From contig NZ_JAERRB010000005.1 of NCBI RefSeq assembly GCF_016735595.1, forward strand, positions 372,001 to 436,000: 64,000 nt of DNA. Direction: 5' to 3'. This DNA is from Chryseolinea lacunae. Its GTDB lineage: Bacteria > Bacteroidota > Bacteroidia > Cytophagales > Cyclobacteriaceae. The translations under genes were made by a program, and so were the position numbers. This document shows, piece by piece, positions 53,904 through 62,718 of this stretch; the stretch's first letter is position 1, and the number at the start of each line of letters is the position of its first letter. Under the pieces are notes generated by a model. That model did no database searches and was not told the origin of the DNA. It was given only the letters and a program-made list of their open reading frames with translations.

Positions 53904-55760
53904 CTATTGTTTATTCCAGACATTGTTAGACTTGTCAATATCTGCATCAAAAGCATTACCCAACACAATCCGTTGAATCTGCTTTGCTGTTTTGATCTTA
54001 TAGACAACGGAATTGTTCCCCTTCGACCAACAGCCGATGTGTGATGAACGTTGTTCATGCGTGCCGTCCGAATATTCTATATCAAGATGAACGGGCGTGC
54101 TGCCCACTCCTGCTTTCTTTACTTCGATCACGTATTGCGATCCGCGATGCGTAACGTTTCCAATGGCCAGGTCGGGACGGATTTGATTATAAAACCAGTC
54201 CACCCAAAACCAACTAAGGTCCACGCCGGCCCCCGTGTTCATGCAATTGAAAAAGTCGTTTGGCGACGGGTGTTTGCCTTTCCAGTGAACGATAAAGTAT
54301 CGTAGCGCCTCCGAAAATTTTTCATCGCCCAACATGTCTTTCACATAGTGAAATCCAAGTGCAGGTTTCAGGTCTTTATTCGAAAATCTTGATTTGCGAT
54401 TCAGTTGGGGTGTGAGTGTAATGATCGGGTTGTCGTAGTCCGCGCCAGCCGTTTCATTAACTTCATTAATCTCGTAGTGTATAGGAACTTCAGGGGCAAT
54501 CAGGGGAGGCAGCGTGAATTCTGCCAGAGTTGCCAGACCCTCATCCATAAAGGAGTATTTGGTTTCATTGGTGCCCACATAGAACGGAAACAGTGTATGA
54601 AAAACTTCATGCGCCGTAAACTGCACAATCTGTTGTGCCTCTTCAAAGGGCAGGTTGTTCACCATCATGGGATATTCCATCGCATCAAGACCATCAAAAA
54701 TTGTGATGTGCGAATAGGGAAATACGACTTTTGGAAAAACATTGCGCATGGCCGATACGGTGCCCTTCGCATAGCCGACAACCGGTTCATATTGAATGTG
54801 ATCGGGATTATAAACTGCATCAACACGCACTCTTTTGTTTGCTGCCGAATCGACCAGCACACTGCCCGACTTCCAGATGTAGTGATTGCTGGTTGTGAAA
54901 GCTACATCGGGAACGTCGGTGGCTTCGAATATCCAGGTGTTTCGAACATTGCTTTTGCTGACAAAACCCGCAGCGATGTCTTCTTTTGTGATGATGTCGA
55001 CAATGCCGTCGCTCGTGCTTGCTTTCTCAATGCGTTGTATTTCCTTATCGTGAAGAACACTCCAGGCGTTTATCAGGTCGCCCGTACACCAAACCTGGTA
55101 GTCGCCCGGAACAGAAATTTCAACATGGAAGTCGCCATAGTCATTGTAAAATTCATCAAACCCCATGTAGGCATATTCATTCCACCCGTCTATGTCGTCA
55201 TAGACGGCAATGCGTGGAAAAAAATAGGCCACCACAAATGCCCCCGGATCTACCTGACCCGTTCGGATGAACGAGTGTTCATTTAACAGATAAGAATATT
55301 TCAAACTGACGCTGAGCTTGTTCCCAGGCAAAACAGTTACGCCCTGCACCGTCATATTTGTTCCGCGAATGGATATCTTTTTCGAGTCTATCGATTGGCC
55401 ATCTATCACAAGCGATTCTATGTCGACACCCTTGCCAAGATCACTGCCGGAAACAGGTTTGGCCCTGATCGATTCGGTTTTGTAGAGATTGGGGAAGAGT
55501 TTGAACACAACCTTCGAAAGTGTGTCGGGACTGTTGTTCAGATATTGAATATCAACATGCCCAGATAGTAAACGTGTTTCGGGAGAAAACTGTACGCGAA
55601 TGGAATAGTCAGCCCGATTTTGCCAATAGTTTTTTCCAGGCACCCCACTCCTATCCCTGACATGATCGCGATAGCTCTTCCTGAAATTGGTGGCAACGGG
55701 CAGTTGCGTTTGGGCCAGGCATTGCAGGCTGGCAAAGACAAGTAGGGCGATTCGGATCAT
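53904..55760 (-). CDS. Secreted M1 family metallopeptidase
   Basis: 618 residues. Signal peptide MIRIALLVFASLQCLAQ. The gluzincin site is HEVFH (His384, Glu385, His388) with Glu407 eighteen residues on (SFMDEGLATLAE), the exact HExxH-18-E spacing. The N-terminal half is beta-rich as in M1 enzymes (YSIRVQFSPETRLLSGHVDIQ). No GAMEN motif is seen: the equivalent region reads FDGLDAMEYPMM, so it is a divergent M1 member. It may cleave peptides in the periplasm. It is convergent with the AraC gene and independent of the upstream ABM genes. Confidence 0.85.
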   Translation of the reverse strand: MIRIALLVFASLQCLAQTQLPVATNFRKSYRDHVRDRSGVPGKNYWQNRADYSIRVQFSPETRLLSGHVDIQYLNNSPDTLSKVVFKLFPNLYKTESIRAKPVSGSDLGKGVDIESLVIDGQSIDSKKISIRGTNMTVQGVTVLPGNKLSVSLKYSYLLNEHSFIRTGQVDPGAFVVAYFFPRIAVYDDIDGWNEYAYMGFDEFYNDYGDFHVEISVPGDYQVWCTGDLINAWSVLHDKEIQRIEKASTSDGIVDIITKEDIAAGFVSKSNVRNTWIFEATDVPDVAFTTSNHYIWKSGSVLVDSAANKRVRVDAVYNPDHIQYEPVVGYAKGTVSAMRNVFPKVVFPYSHITIFDGLDAMEYPMMVNNLPFEEAQQIVQFTAHEVFHTLFPFYVGTNETKYSFMDEGLATLAEFTLPPLIAPEVPIHYEINEVNETAGADYDNPIITLTPQLNRKSRFSNKDLKPALGFHYVKDMLGDEKFSEALRYFIVHWKGKHPSPNDFFNCMNTGAGVDLSWFWVDWFYNQIRPDLAIGNVTHRGSQYVIEVKKAGVGSTPVHLDIEYSDGTHEQRSSHIGCWSKGNNSVVYKIKTAKQIQRIVLGNAFDADIDKSNNVWNKQ

Positions 55761-55925
55761 ATTAGTCAGGTTTCAAAACTAAACAAAACCCGGCCAGTTT
55801 TCACGGATGGAGGGCATGGAAAAACCACATCAAACGTGTTTGATGTGGCTCCACAGTTCATCGGGACCTTGCTTGTTCATGCCGGGCACCGGCCTTTCGA
55901 TTCAAATAGAAACACAAAGAAACAT

Positions 55926-56231
55926 TTAATCAAACGTCAGCTGCGTGGCCAGAACAACCTCGCGGTTTTCCAGCAAGGGTACAATTTTTTCCACAACAAG
56001 CTTTTGAAAATGTTCCGATTCACGGTGCCTCGTCACCGCCTCTTCGTCTGCATATCCTTCAAACAATAGAATGGTATTGGCGTCGGCATTGCTTTGATAG
56101 ACTTTGTAAACAAGGTTGCCCGCTTCTTTCGTGCTCTTTTCCGATACCTCCTTTAAGAGGGTCAACACGGTTTGCAACTGACCTTCTTTAACGCGCCATT
56201 TGGCAAATACATGCACTGGTTTTGATTTCAT
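55926..56231 (-). CDS. Antibiotic biosynthesis monooxygenase (ABM) domain protein
   Basis: 101 residues, ATG at 56231. Dimeric ferredoxin-like ABM fold: VFAKWRVKEGQLQTVLTLLKE, GNLVYKVYQSNADANTILLF and EGYADEEAVTRHRESEHFQK. It is a close paralogue of the next ABM gene, sharing length and the same motif order. These proteins oxidise or rearrange aromatic or quinone substrates, or act as stress proteins; the substrate is unknown. It is the last gene of a probable pfpI-ABM-ABM cluster, 58 bases after its paralogue. Confidence 0.85.
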   Translation of the reverse strand: MKSKPVHVFAKWRVKEGQLQTVLTLLKEVSEKSTKEAGNLVYKVYQSNADANTILLFEGYADEEAVTRHRESEHFQKLVVEKIVPLLENREVVLATQLTFD

Positions 56232-56289
56232 AGTCGTTTTGATTTTATAGATGTTAAGATTTATTTATCTGCTTTCCCGGCACGCGGCG

Positions 56290-56634
56290 CTACAACACCG
56301 GAACCCTCTGACGTAACGGAACACCCGGCAAAGCAAACATGAGCTGGGTGCCAACGATAACTTCGCGCTCCTTCAATAGTGCGGAAATTTCTCCCTCCAC
56401 CAGGTTTTGAGCGTGCTCCAACTGCAGGTGTTCCGCGAAGGCAGCTTCATCAATATAGCCTTCAAATATCAACAAGGTGTTGGGATCTGTTTTGCTCTGA
56501 TGTACTTTGTAGTACAGGTTGCCCGGTTCTTCAATACTTCTTCTTACTACTTCCACAAACAGGCTGAGCAATGCGTTCATCTGACCTTCTTTCACCTGCC
56601 ATTTTGTGAATACGTGAATTGTTTTCTTACTCAT
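56290..56634 (-). CDS. Antibiotic biosynthesis monooxygenase (ABM) domain protein, paralogue
   Basis: 114 residues from the ATG at 56634 (MSKKTIHVFTKWQVKEGQMN), which aligns with the paralogue's start; the frame extends upstream to 56715 without family sequence. The ABM motifs EEPGNLYYKVHQSKTDPNTL and FEGYIDEAAFAEHLQLEHAQ match the neighbouring copy. It has a longer C-terminal tail (FALPGVPLRQRVPVL). Tandem duplication within a probable electrophile-response cluster headed by the DJ-1-like gene. Confidence 0.85.
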   Translation of the reverse strand: MSKKTIHVFTKWQVKEGQMNALLSLFVEVVRRSIEEPGNLYYKVHQSKTDPNTLLIFEGYIDEAAFAEHLQLEHAQNLVEGEISALLKEREVIVGTQLMFALPGVPLRQRVPVL

Positions 56635-56770
56635 AAATCTTTCATTTAAAATTTCGAGTCGTCTATCCCACCTCAGCACCCCAATAGCAGAACGGTCATG
56701 AACGGATTGCCTCAAAACAACTCAGACGTTGCGCCAGTCCTTTTGAGACAACCCGATGGCATGCACCTTA

Positions 56771-57442
56771 TTATGCTTCCAGGATGGTGATCATCTTTTC
56801 GGCAACACCTTTGGCAGACGCGGGATTTTGACCGGTTACCAGGCGACCATCTGCAATGCTATTGGCAGACCATGGCGCGGCGGCGTGGAACTTTGCTCCC
56901 TGGTTGGTGAGTGCCGTCTGCAAATCGAATGGCACGTCGGGCCGCGCATAGTTATCTTCTTCTGCAGTGGTGAACGAAGCGATGTTCTTGCCGTTCACCA
57001 GGTATGATCCGTCGCTGAGTTTCACATTCAACAACGACACGGGACCGTGACAAACCGCTCCCACTACCGCCTTGCGATCGTAGGTTTCGGCAATGACTTT
57101 CTTAAGCAGTGGATTTTCGGGCATGTCTACCATCGGCGCCAGACCGCCTGGAACAAACACGGCATCATATCCTTTAACGTCCACATCCGAAAGTTTCACA
57201 GCCTTTTGCATGGCTGCCCATCCCTTTCCGGTTAAGAACGCAAGGTTGTCGGGATCGGACGCCAGGTGGAGCGCATCCAGATAGGGTGTGTCGCCGCTTA
57301 GGCTGGCAAAGTCAACCTGGTAGTTTGCCCTGTCAAATTCAGCATAAGGGTGGGCTACTTCAGGCAAAAAGGTACCAGTTCTTCTGTTGAATGGTCCAAT
57401 GGCATTTGCATTTGAAACGATAATCAGAATTTTCTTTTTCAT
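56771..57442 (-). CDS. DJ-1/PfpI family protein
   Basis: 223 residues, ATG at 57442. Class I glutamine amidotransferase-like fold with the nucleophile elbow GAVCHGPVSLL and FVPGGLAPMVDMPEN. The N-terminal NANAIGPFNRRTGTFLPEVAHPYAEF matches the glyoxalase III/chaperone-type (HchA-like) branch. Likely role: detoxifying methylglyoxal-type carbonyls, or a cysteine-based stress protein. It heads a cluster with two ABM genes. Two CRP-type palindromes lie upstream of its start, and the Crp/Fnr regulator gene ends at 57841. Confidence 0.88.
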   Translation of the reverse strand: MKKKILIIVSNANAIGPFNRRTGTFLPEVAHPYAEFDRANYQVDFASLSGDTPYLDALHLASDPDNLAFLTGKGWAAMQKAVKLSDVDVKGYDAVFVPGGLAPMVDMPENPLLKKVIAETYDRKAVVGAVCHGPVSLLNVKLSDGSYLVNGKNIASFTTAEEDNYARPDVPFDLQTALTNQGAKFHAAAPWSANSIADGRLVTGQNPASAKGVAEKMITILEA

Positions 57443-57561
57443 GGCTTTAAAATTTTAGGTGTTGATAAATGTTTGATTTGACTATTCTGAATTGAGCTCA
57501 ATTTCTTTCACAAAGTTGACGATCTGCACGGCGCTCGAGAAGGACGCGAGTCACCGTTTCG

Positions 57562-57579
57562 GTGTGACTGAAATCACAC
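57562..57579. promoter_or_regulatory. CRP/FNR-type palindrome GTGTGA-CTGAAA-TCACAC
   Basis: Perfect TGTGA-N6-TCACA dyad, extended by one pair on each side. It is 120 bases upstream of the pfpI-like start codon (57442). It is a candidate binding site for the Crp/Fnr protein encoded at 57841-58419. Confidence 0.65.
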
Positions 57580-57751
57580 GTCAGAGGGGACCACAGTTCC
57601 ATCGCAAAGACTCCTTCTTTAGCAGAGCCGATGCAGGAAATGAAAATCTGTTTTTGGTTGAGATGGCGTTTCATCGTTCGCTGTGTTTGATTGATGAATC
57701 AAAATTAGATCACAGCGATGCCTTGGACGAAGGAGGGAAATCACAAAAAAG

Positions 57752-57769
57752 GTGTGAGGGAAATCACAC
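57752..57769. promoter_or_regulatory. Second CRP/FNR-type palindrome GTGTGA-GGGAAA-TCACAC
   Basis: A second perfect TGTGA-N6-TCACA dyad with the same outer bases as the first, 190 bases further from the pfpI-like gene and 72 bases beyond the regulator's stop codon. An extra half-site (GGGAAATCACA) lies just before it. Confidence 0.65.
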
Positions 57770-57840
57770 TTTTAAAATGGTGGCCCGTTCATTTTGAAAT
57801 GAATCTGACAGGAATGGTGCGCTTGGGGCTTGCTGAGCGC

Positions 57841-58419
57841 TTAAGCCCGGTTCTCGGAATAGAGCCGGCTGAGCGTTTCGCGGCTTACGCCGAGGTATTC
57901 GGCAATGTATTTTTTGGGGATTTTCTGCATCATGTTTGGATACAGCTCCGCAAATTCCTCGTAGCGTTGTTGCGGCGTGCTGGACAACAGGGAGATGATT
58001 CTTCGTTGCTGACCTACATATCCGTTGGTGAGTTTGACTCTGAAAAAATGTTCCATCTTATGAAGATCGGCCGATAATTTTTCCCGACCATAAAGCGTGG
58101 TACTGAAGACTTCTCCGCTTTCCATGCATTCGATGTGCATGTTGGTTTTCTTCTGATGGAAATACGCGCCATAGTCCGACATCCACCAGTTCTGCTGTGC
58201 AAACTGAACAATGTGTTCTTTTCCATCCTTGTCAACATAAAACACACGGAAGATGCCCTTGGCTATACAATATTCATGTGTAGCCTGGTCGCCATCCTGC
58301 AGCAGGTATTGATGTTTTCGTACCTGCTTGAGTGTGAAGAATGTTTTGATGTAGTCAAACTCTTCATCTGTGACGGAAGTGATTTCTTCTATGTGCTTTC
58401 GCAATCTTTCCATATCCAA
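57841..58419 (-). CDS. Crp/Fnr family transcriptional regulator
   Basis: 192 residues, ATG at 58419. The cyclic-nucleotide-binding fold covers about 20-125 (LQDGDQATHEYCIAKGIFRVFYVDKDG; EHIVQFAQQNWWMSDYGAYF). The C-terminal HTH is KKYIAEYLGVSRETLSRLYSE, the usual Crp/Fnr recognition helix region. No Fe-S cysteine cluster is visible, so it is not a classical FNR. The two TGTGA-N6-TCACA palindromes downstream of this gene, in front of the pfpI-like cluster, make that cluster its likely target. Confidence 0.9.
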   Translation of the reverse strand: MDMERLRKHIEEITSVTDEEFDYIKTFFTLKQVRKHQYLLQDGDQATHEYCIAKGIFRVFYVDKDGKEHIVQFAQQNWWMSDYGAYFHQKKTNMHIECMESGEVFSTTLYGREKLSADLHKMEHFFRVKLTNGYVGQQRRIISLLSSTPQQRYEEFAELYPNMMQKIPKKYIAEYLGVSRETLSRLYSENRA

Positions 58420-58576
58420 TAATGCAAAAAGTCCGTTGTTCCTGAAATATGTCTCAACCAGATCAGCGTTCTTGTCCTCGCTTTTTCAACCCTTTTGCTA
58501 CACCGACATGGTTAAAATATTAGTAGTGCAATAAATCAACTATAATTTTTCATTCCGATCAGTTGCCCCTGCATAA

Positions 58577-60655
58577 TCAGTTTGTGACAACGTCCAGTTC
58601 CGCATAACCGACAGTATCATTGCCTTCGCTATTGCTCAACGCTTGAATCCTGACATAGCGCGCTTTCCTAGGCGCAAACGTCTTGACTTGCCACACGGGA
58701 TTGTTTTTGATGTTGGCGAATTCGCCGCTGTCAACCAGCGTCCATTCCTTGTTGTCGCTCGACATATAGAACCGGTAGGTGGTGATGATGCCGGGGCTCC
58801 ATGGGCTTTGATCGGGAAAGTATTTGAACCCGGATAGATTTTGTTCGCTGCCCAGGTCTATCGTTAGATCGACAGGAAGTCTTTTGTCTTTCGGTTGATG
58901 CCATGCCGTGTGAATGTCTCCGTCGAGCACGGCATAGGCCTTTTCGTCGCGCTCATCTACAATTTTCCAGTCTCTTCGGGGAAGGTCAAACTTTTCACCC
59001 GACACCGGGCTGCTCTTGCCACTCTCTTTATCGTGGGCAATGGCTTTCACTTCCAGCTTGCCCTGGGTTTGAAGGGGACCGGCATAGCGTGTTGACGCCG
59101 TGGTGGGTGTGCTTCCGTCGAGCGTGTAGTAAATGACCGATTCGGTGTCAACAGGAATGATGGCCACTTCGCCCGATTGTTTTCGCACAATTGCAGGTGC
59201 GTTCAGAATTTGTGGGGCATTATAGATGCCGATTTCGGAAATGACGGGGCAGCTTTTTGAGTCGGTGATGTTGACACGAACCTGTGTGGCGGCTACGGTG
59301 GGGAAACGAACGATACGTTTATATCCGATGGTGGTTGCCGTGGCCAGTGTCTTCCAGCTTCCATCAACCCATGCTTCCACGGTAAACGCTTTCACGCGTT
59401 GCCCCAGGCGGATAGGCTCCTGCAAAACAATGCGGTTAAAAGTCGTGGGTTTGCCAAGATCGATGGTTAAGGATGCTTTGGTGATTCCATCATCGACCGC
59501 CCAATAGGTGTCCTTCTTGTTATCGATCGCGTTGGAGGCGCCAAACATTTTTGCATTTCCCCGAACGTTGGAGGCCGAGGCTTTTGATTTCGCTGCGAGA
59601 TTAGTGGCAAACGCTTCTTTCACCGCCTGGGCAAATTCAAGCGCCGCTTTTTCATCGTTGGCATGAATGAGGCCATTGGGCATGATGGGAAAGTTGAGCA
59701 ACAACGTGGCATTGTGGCCAACGGAATTGTAGTAGATATCCATTAGCTGCGGCACTGTTTTCACTTTCAGATCTTCACTGGGATGATAGAACCATTCCGG
59801 CCTGATAGACGTGTTCACCTCTGCCGGCACCCAGGCATTTCCGTCTTCCAAACCAAAATGCAACATGTCGTATCCTACGTCTCCTTTGTCGTTCAGCAAA
59901 CTCCAGTTTGTTTCACCAACAGCACCGTCTTCAGTTCCTACCCAACGCAGATCGCCCCGGTCGCCGCCATCGTTCCAGATCACGATGTTGGGCTGAAGTT
60001 TTCGAATGAGGCTGTAGGTGTTGCTCCAGTCATAGTAAGTTTTGCGATCGATGGTGCGGGTCTCGTTCGCGCCACCGTAGTAGCCCGAGCCTCCATTGGC
60101 ACCGTCGAACCACACTTCGAATATCGGTCCGTAGTTGGTGAGCAGCTCGGTGAGCTGGTTGCGGAAATAGGTGATGTATTCCGGTTTTCCATAGTCCGCA
60201 TAATTTCTGTCCCAGGGCGAAAGATATAGCCCTAACGATAGTCCATATTCTTTGCAGGCATCGGCCATTTCGCGCACCACGTCGCCCTTGCCATTGCGCC
60301 ACGGCGCATTTTTTACCGAATACTCTGTGTATTTCGATGGCCAGAGACAAAAGCCACTATGATGTTTGGCGGTGAGTATGATTCCCTTCATGCCGGCCGC
60401 TTTGCAAATACGAGCCCATTGACGACAGTCTAATTTTTCAGGATTAAATAGTTTAATGTCCTCGCCCCCATAGCCCCACGACTGATCGGTATAGGTATTT
60501 AATGAAAAATGAACAAACGCATAAGACTCCATTTCCTGCCATCGCATCTGATTTTGTGTGGGAACCGGACCAACCGGCGCCGGGGCTTGCGTCTGGGCAA
60601 CGGAACTTTCCATAAAAAGCGAGGAGACCACAAGTCCCCAGAGGAATACTTTCAT
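58577..60655 (-). CDS. Secreted GH29 alpha-L-fucosidase with discoidin and chitobiase-C-type domains
   Basis: 692 residues. Signal peptide MKVFLWGLVVSSLFMESSVAQ. The GH29 barrel holds LTAKHHSGFCLWPS (95-108) and the nucleophile Asp184 in VWFDGANGG. After ~350 come an F5/8 type C domain (KASASNVRGNAKMFGASNAI), a chitobiase/hexosaminidase C-terminal-type segment (SVIYYTLDGSTPTTASTRYA) and a final F5/8 type C domain (GSEQNLSGFKYFPDQSPWSP). It removes alpha-fucose and is anchored to glycans by accessory domains. It is not part of the main PUL. Divergent from the SDR gene. Confidence 0.9.
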   Translation of the reverse strand: MKVFLWGLVVSSLFMESSVAQTQAPAPVGPVPTQNQMRWQEMESYAFVHFSLNTYTDQSWGYGGEDIKLFNPEKLDCRQWARICKAAGMKGIILTAKHHSGFCLWPSKYTEYSVKNAPWRNGKGDVVREMADACKEYGLSLGLYLSPWDRNYADYGKPEYITYFRNQLTELLTNYGPIFEVWFDGANGGSGYYGGANETRTIDRKTYYDWSNTYSLIRKLQPNIVIWNDGGDRGDLRWVGTEDGAVGETNWSLLNDKGDVGYDMLHFGLEDGNAWVPAEVNTSIRPEWFYHPSEDLKVKTVPQLMDIYYNSVGHNATLLLNFPIMPNGLIHANDEKAALEFAQAVKEAFATNLAAKSKASASNVRGNAKMFGASNAIDNKKDTYWAVDDGITKASLTIDLGKPTTFNRIVLQEPIRLGQRVKAFTVEAWVDGSWKTLATATTIGYKRIVRFPTVAATQVRVNITDSKSCPVISEIGIYNAPQILNAPAIVRKQSGEVAIIPVDTESVIYYTLDGSTPTTASTRYAGPLQTQGKLEVKAIAHDKESGKSSPVSGEKFDLPRRDWKIVDERDEKAYAVLDGDIHTAWHQPKDKRLPVDLTIDLGSEQNLSGFKYFPDQSPWSPGIITTYRFYMSSDNKEWTLVDSGEFANIKNNPVWQVKTFAPRKARYVRIQALSNSEGNDTVGYAELDVVTN

Positions 60656-60809
60656 CGTTAGATTTTTTTTCGAATATACGGATCAGAAGCTGATAACAAT
60701 GGCAAAATTCACTTCTCCCCATACTCAAAATGGATACAAAGTCCCTCAATTAGCACACACACCGGCGACGGCCACCACTGACCTTTGTTCTGTAAATCAT
60801 TAAAAAAAC

Positions 60810-61682
60810 ATGACACAGCAAAGCAAAACTAAAAAGGTCTGGTTCATCACCGGTTCATCGCGCGGCTTCGGTCGCGTTTGGACAGAGGCGGCCCTGCAAC
60901 GCGGGGACAAGGTTGTTGCCACGGCACGAAAGTTGGCCAGCATTGCCGACTTCAAAGAAAAGTATGGCGAAAACGTTCTCACCCTAGAACTTGACGTGAC
61001 CCAACCAGACCAGGTAAAAAAAGTAGTGGAGCAGGCACACGCACATTTCGGAAGGTTGGATATTGTGTTGAACAACGCAGGCTATTCGCTGGTTGGCACA
61101 ATTGAAGAAGCGAAGGCCGACGACATCCGGGCGCTCTACGAAACAAACGTTCTTGGCCCCGTTGCTGTTATTCAGGCGGCGTTGCCCTTGCTGCGCCAGC
61201 AGGGCGGTGGTCATATTGTGGGCACATCCAGCAACCTGGGGCATGTGACCCTGCCGGTTATTGGATACTACAGCTCTTCAAAATGGGCCTTTGAAGCCAT
61301 CCACGAAAGCCTGGCCGCGGAGGTAAAACAATTTGGCATTAAAGTAACCATCGTTGAACCCGGAGCCTATGCCACTGAATTTGGCAGCCCCGAGTCGCTG
61401 AAGTTTGCTGTGGGGCTCGATATTTATGGAGCGTTTAAGGCAAACTTTTTTGATCAACTCAAAGCACTGGAGCGCGGCGATCCCAACGCCACACCCGATG
61501 CACTGTTCCAAGTCGTAGACGCAGAAGAACCACCGCTGAGGTTCTTTCTGGGAAGTCAATGTTTAGCGTGGGTGCGCCGTGCCTACGACGAACGTTTGGC
61601 CGAGTGGGAAAAATGGGAAGAGGTTTCTAATTTGGCCCAGGGCAATCTTAGCGAGAAGGCCCTGAACAAGGATATTGTTTGA
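60810..61682 (+). CDS. Short-chain dehydrogenase/reductase (SDR)
   Basis: 290 residues, ATG at 60810. Classical SDR: the glycine motif TGSSRGFGRVW (14-24), the NNAG motif LNNAGYSL and the catalytic YxxxK in YYSSSKWAF near 150-158, with Ser in GTSSNLGHV. NAD(P)(H)-dependent oxidation or reduction of an alcohol/ketone; substrate unknown. The upstream region shares CTGACCTTTGTT (60778-60789) with the aldo/keto reductase gene. It is followed by an AraC gene after a 15-bp inverted repeat. Confidence 0.9.
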   Translation: MTQQSKTKKVWFITGSSRGFGRVWTEAALQRGDKVVATARKLASIADFKEKYGENVLTLELDVTQPDQVKKVVEQAHAHFGRLDIVLNNAGYSLVGTIEEAKADDIRALYETNVLGPVAVIQAALPLLRQQGGGHIVGTSSNLGHVTLPVIGYYSSSKWAFEAIHESLAAEVKQFGIKVTIVEPGAYATEFGSPESLKFAVGLDIYGAFKANFFDQLKALERGDPNATPDALFQVVDAEEPPLRFFLGSQCLAWVRRAYDERLAEWEKWEEVSNLAQGNLSEKALNKDIV

Positions 61683-61690
61683 CACAACAA

Positions 61691-61734
61691 AAGATGACAA
61701 CCGATGTTCGCGTTGCAAAATCGGTTGTCATCTT
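61691..61734. repeat. 15-bp perfect inverted repeat between SDR and AraC genes
   Basis: AAGATGACAACCGAT at 61691-61705 and ATCGGTTGTCATCTT at 61720-61734 flank a 14-base spacer. The T-tract after it on the plus strand is short (TTTTT at 61742 onward), so it could be a terminator for the SDR, an operator for the AraC gene starting at 61751, or both. Confidence 0.75.
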
Positions 61735-61750
61735 AAAATGATTTTTGAAA

Positions 61751-62692
61751 ATGAAAAAGGAAGAAAACACCCTGCATAAGTTCAATTCAATATCCGATGC
61801 ACACAAAGAGTTTGGCTTGCCCAAACCCAAACATCCGTTGATCAGCCTGCTCCATGGCAACGATGCAAATCCTCACTTCATTGAACCCTCCGGTTCTCAT
61901 GTGCTGAATTTTTATAAGATATCGTATAAACCCATGCTCAATGGGAAACTACGGTATGGGCTACATCACTATGATTTTGAAGGAGGCGGCCTGTTGTTCG
62001 CGGCACCCCATCAGATTATGGGAAGCAGTCACGAGAACAATAGCGAAACAACACCCTGCTCGATAGATTCGTCGGTCTACACCTTGTTGATCCATCCTGA
62101 TTTTTTGCTGAGCTATCCGTTGGCCAAAAAAATCAAACAGTACAATTATTTTTCCTATGCCGTCAACGAGGCACTGCACCTTTCGGAAGCAGAAAAAGAA
62201 ACCATCATCTCCGTTTTCAAAATGATTGAAACCGAGCTGAACAGCCGGATCGACGACTTTAGTCAGGATGTGGTTGTTTCGCAGATTGAAGTGCTGCTGA
62301 ACTTTGCCAATCGTTTCTACAAACGCCAGTTCATTACACGAAAGGCGGCGAACAACGACCTGCTGCAAAAGCTCGAAGAAATATTGATCGATTACTTTAA
62401 CAACGAAACGGCCCTGCGGTCGGGCGTGCCCACGGTTGCCTACCTTGCCGGGCAACTAAACCTGTCACCAAGCTACTTAAGCGATATGCTGCGTTCGCTC
62501 ACGGGCCGGAACGCACAACAACACATTCATGACAAAGTGATTGAAAAAGCGAAGGAGATACTGTCGACAACAAATCTATCGGTTGGTGAAGTTGCGTATG
62601 CGCTAGGGTTTGAATATTCACAGTCTTTCAGCAAACTGTTTAAGAGCAAGACCAACTTTTCGCCGCTGGAGTTCAGGCAACAGTTTAACTAA
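61751..62692 (+). CDS. AraC family transcriptional regulator
   Basis: 313 residues from the ATG at 61751 (MKKEENTLHKFNSISDAHKE); a TTG at 61745 would add two residues. The N-terminal ~195 residues form a cupin-type effector domain (YGLHHYDFEGGGLLFAAPHQ). The C-terminus has two HTH motifs: VAYLAGQLNLSPSYLSDMLRS and VGEVAYALGFEYSQSFSKLF, with NFSPLEFRQQ at the end, the normal AraC tail. It follows the SDR on the same strand and is probably its regulator, with the 15-bp inverted repeat as candidate site. Confidence 0.9.
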   Translation: MKKEENTLHKFNSISDAHKEFGLPKPKHPLISLLHGNDANPHFIEPSGSHVLNFYKISYKPMLNGKLRYGLHHYDFEGGGLLFAAPHQIMGSSHENNSETTPCSIDSSVYTLLIHPDFLLSYPLAKKIKQYNYFSYAVNEALHLSEAEKETIISVFKMIETELNSRIDDFSQDVVVSQIEVLLNFANRFYKRQFITRKAANNDLLQKLEEILIDYFNNETALRSGVPTVAYLAGQLNLSPSYLSDMLRSLTGRNAQQHIHDKVIEKAKEILSTTNLSVGEVAYALGFEYSQSFSKLFKSKTNFSPLEFRQQFN

Positions 62693-62718
62693 TCTCCCGA
62701 TGACGCGCGGTGAAATTA

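Larger units (their letters stand above)
57443..57840 (-). promoter_or_regulatory. Control region between the Crp/Fnr regulator and pfpI-like gene
   Basis: 398 bases without a credible gene; a small plus-strand frame (57492-57797) is not protein-like. It contains the two CRP-type palindromes and a direct repeat GAGGGAAATCACA at 57733-57745 and 57756-57768. Confidence 0.55.

Noticed and set aside
57492-57797. Plus-strand frame of 101 codons in the pfpI-Crp gap
   Set aside because: Non-protein-like translation that overlaps the CRP-type palindromes; better explained as regulatory DNA.
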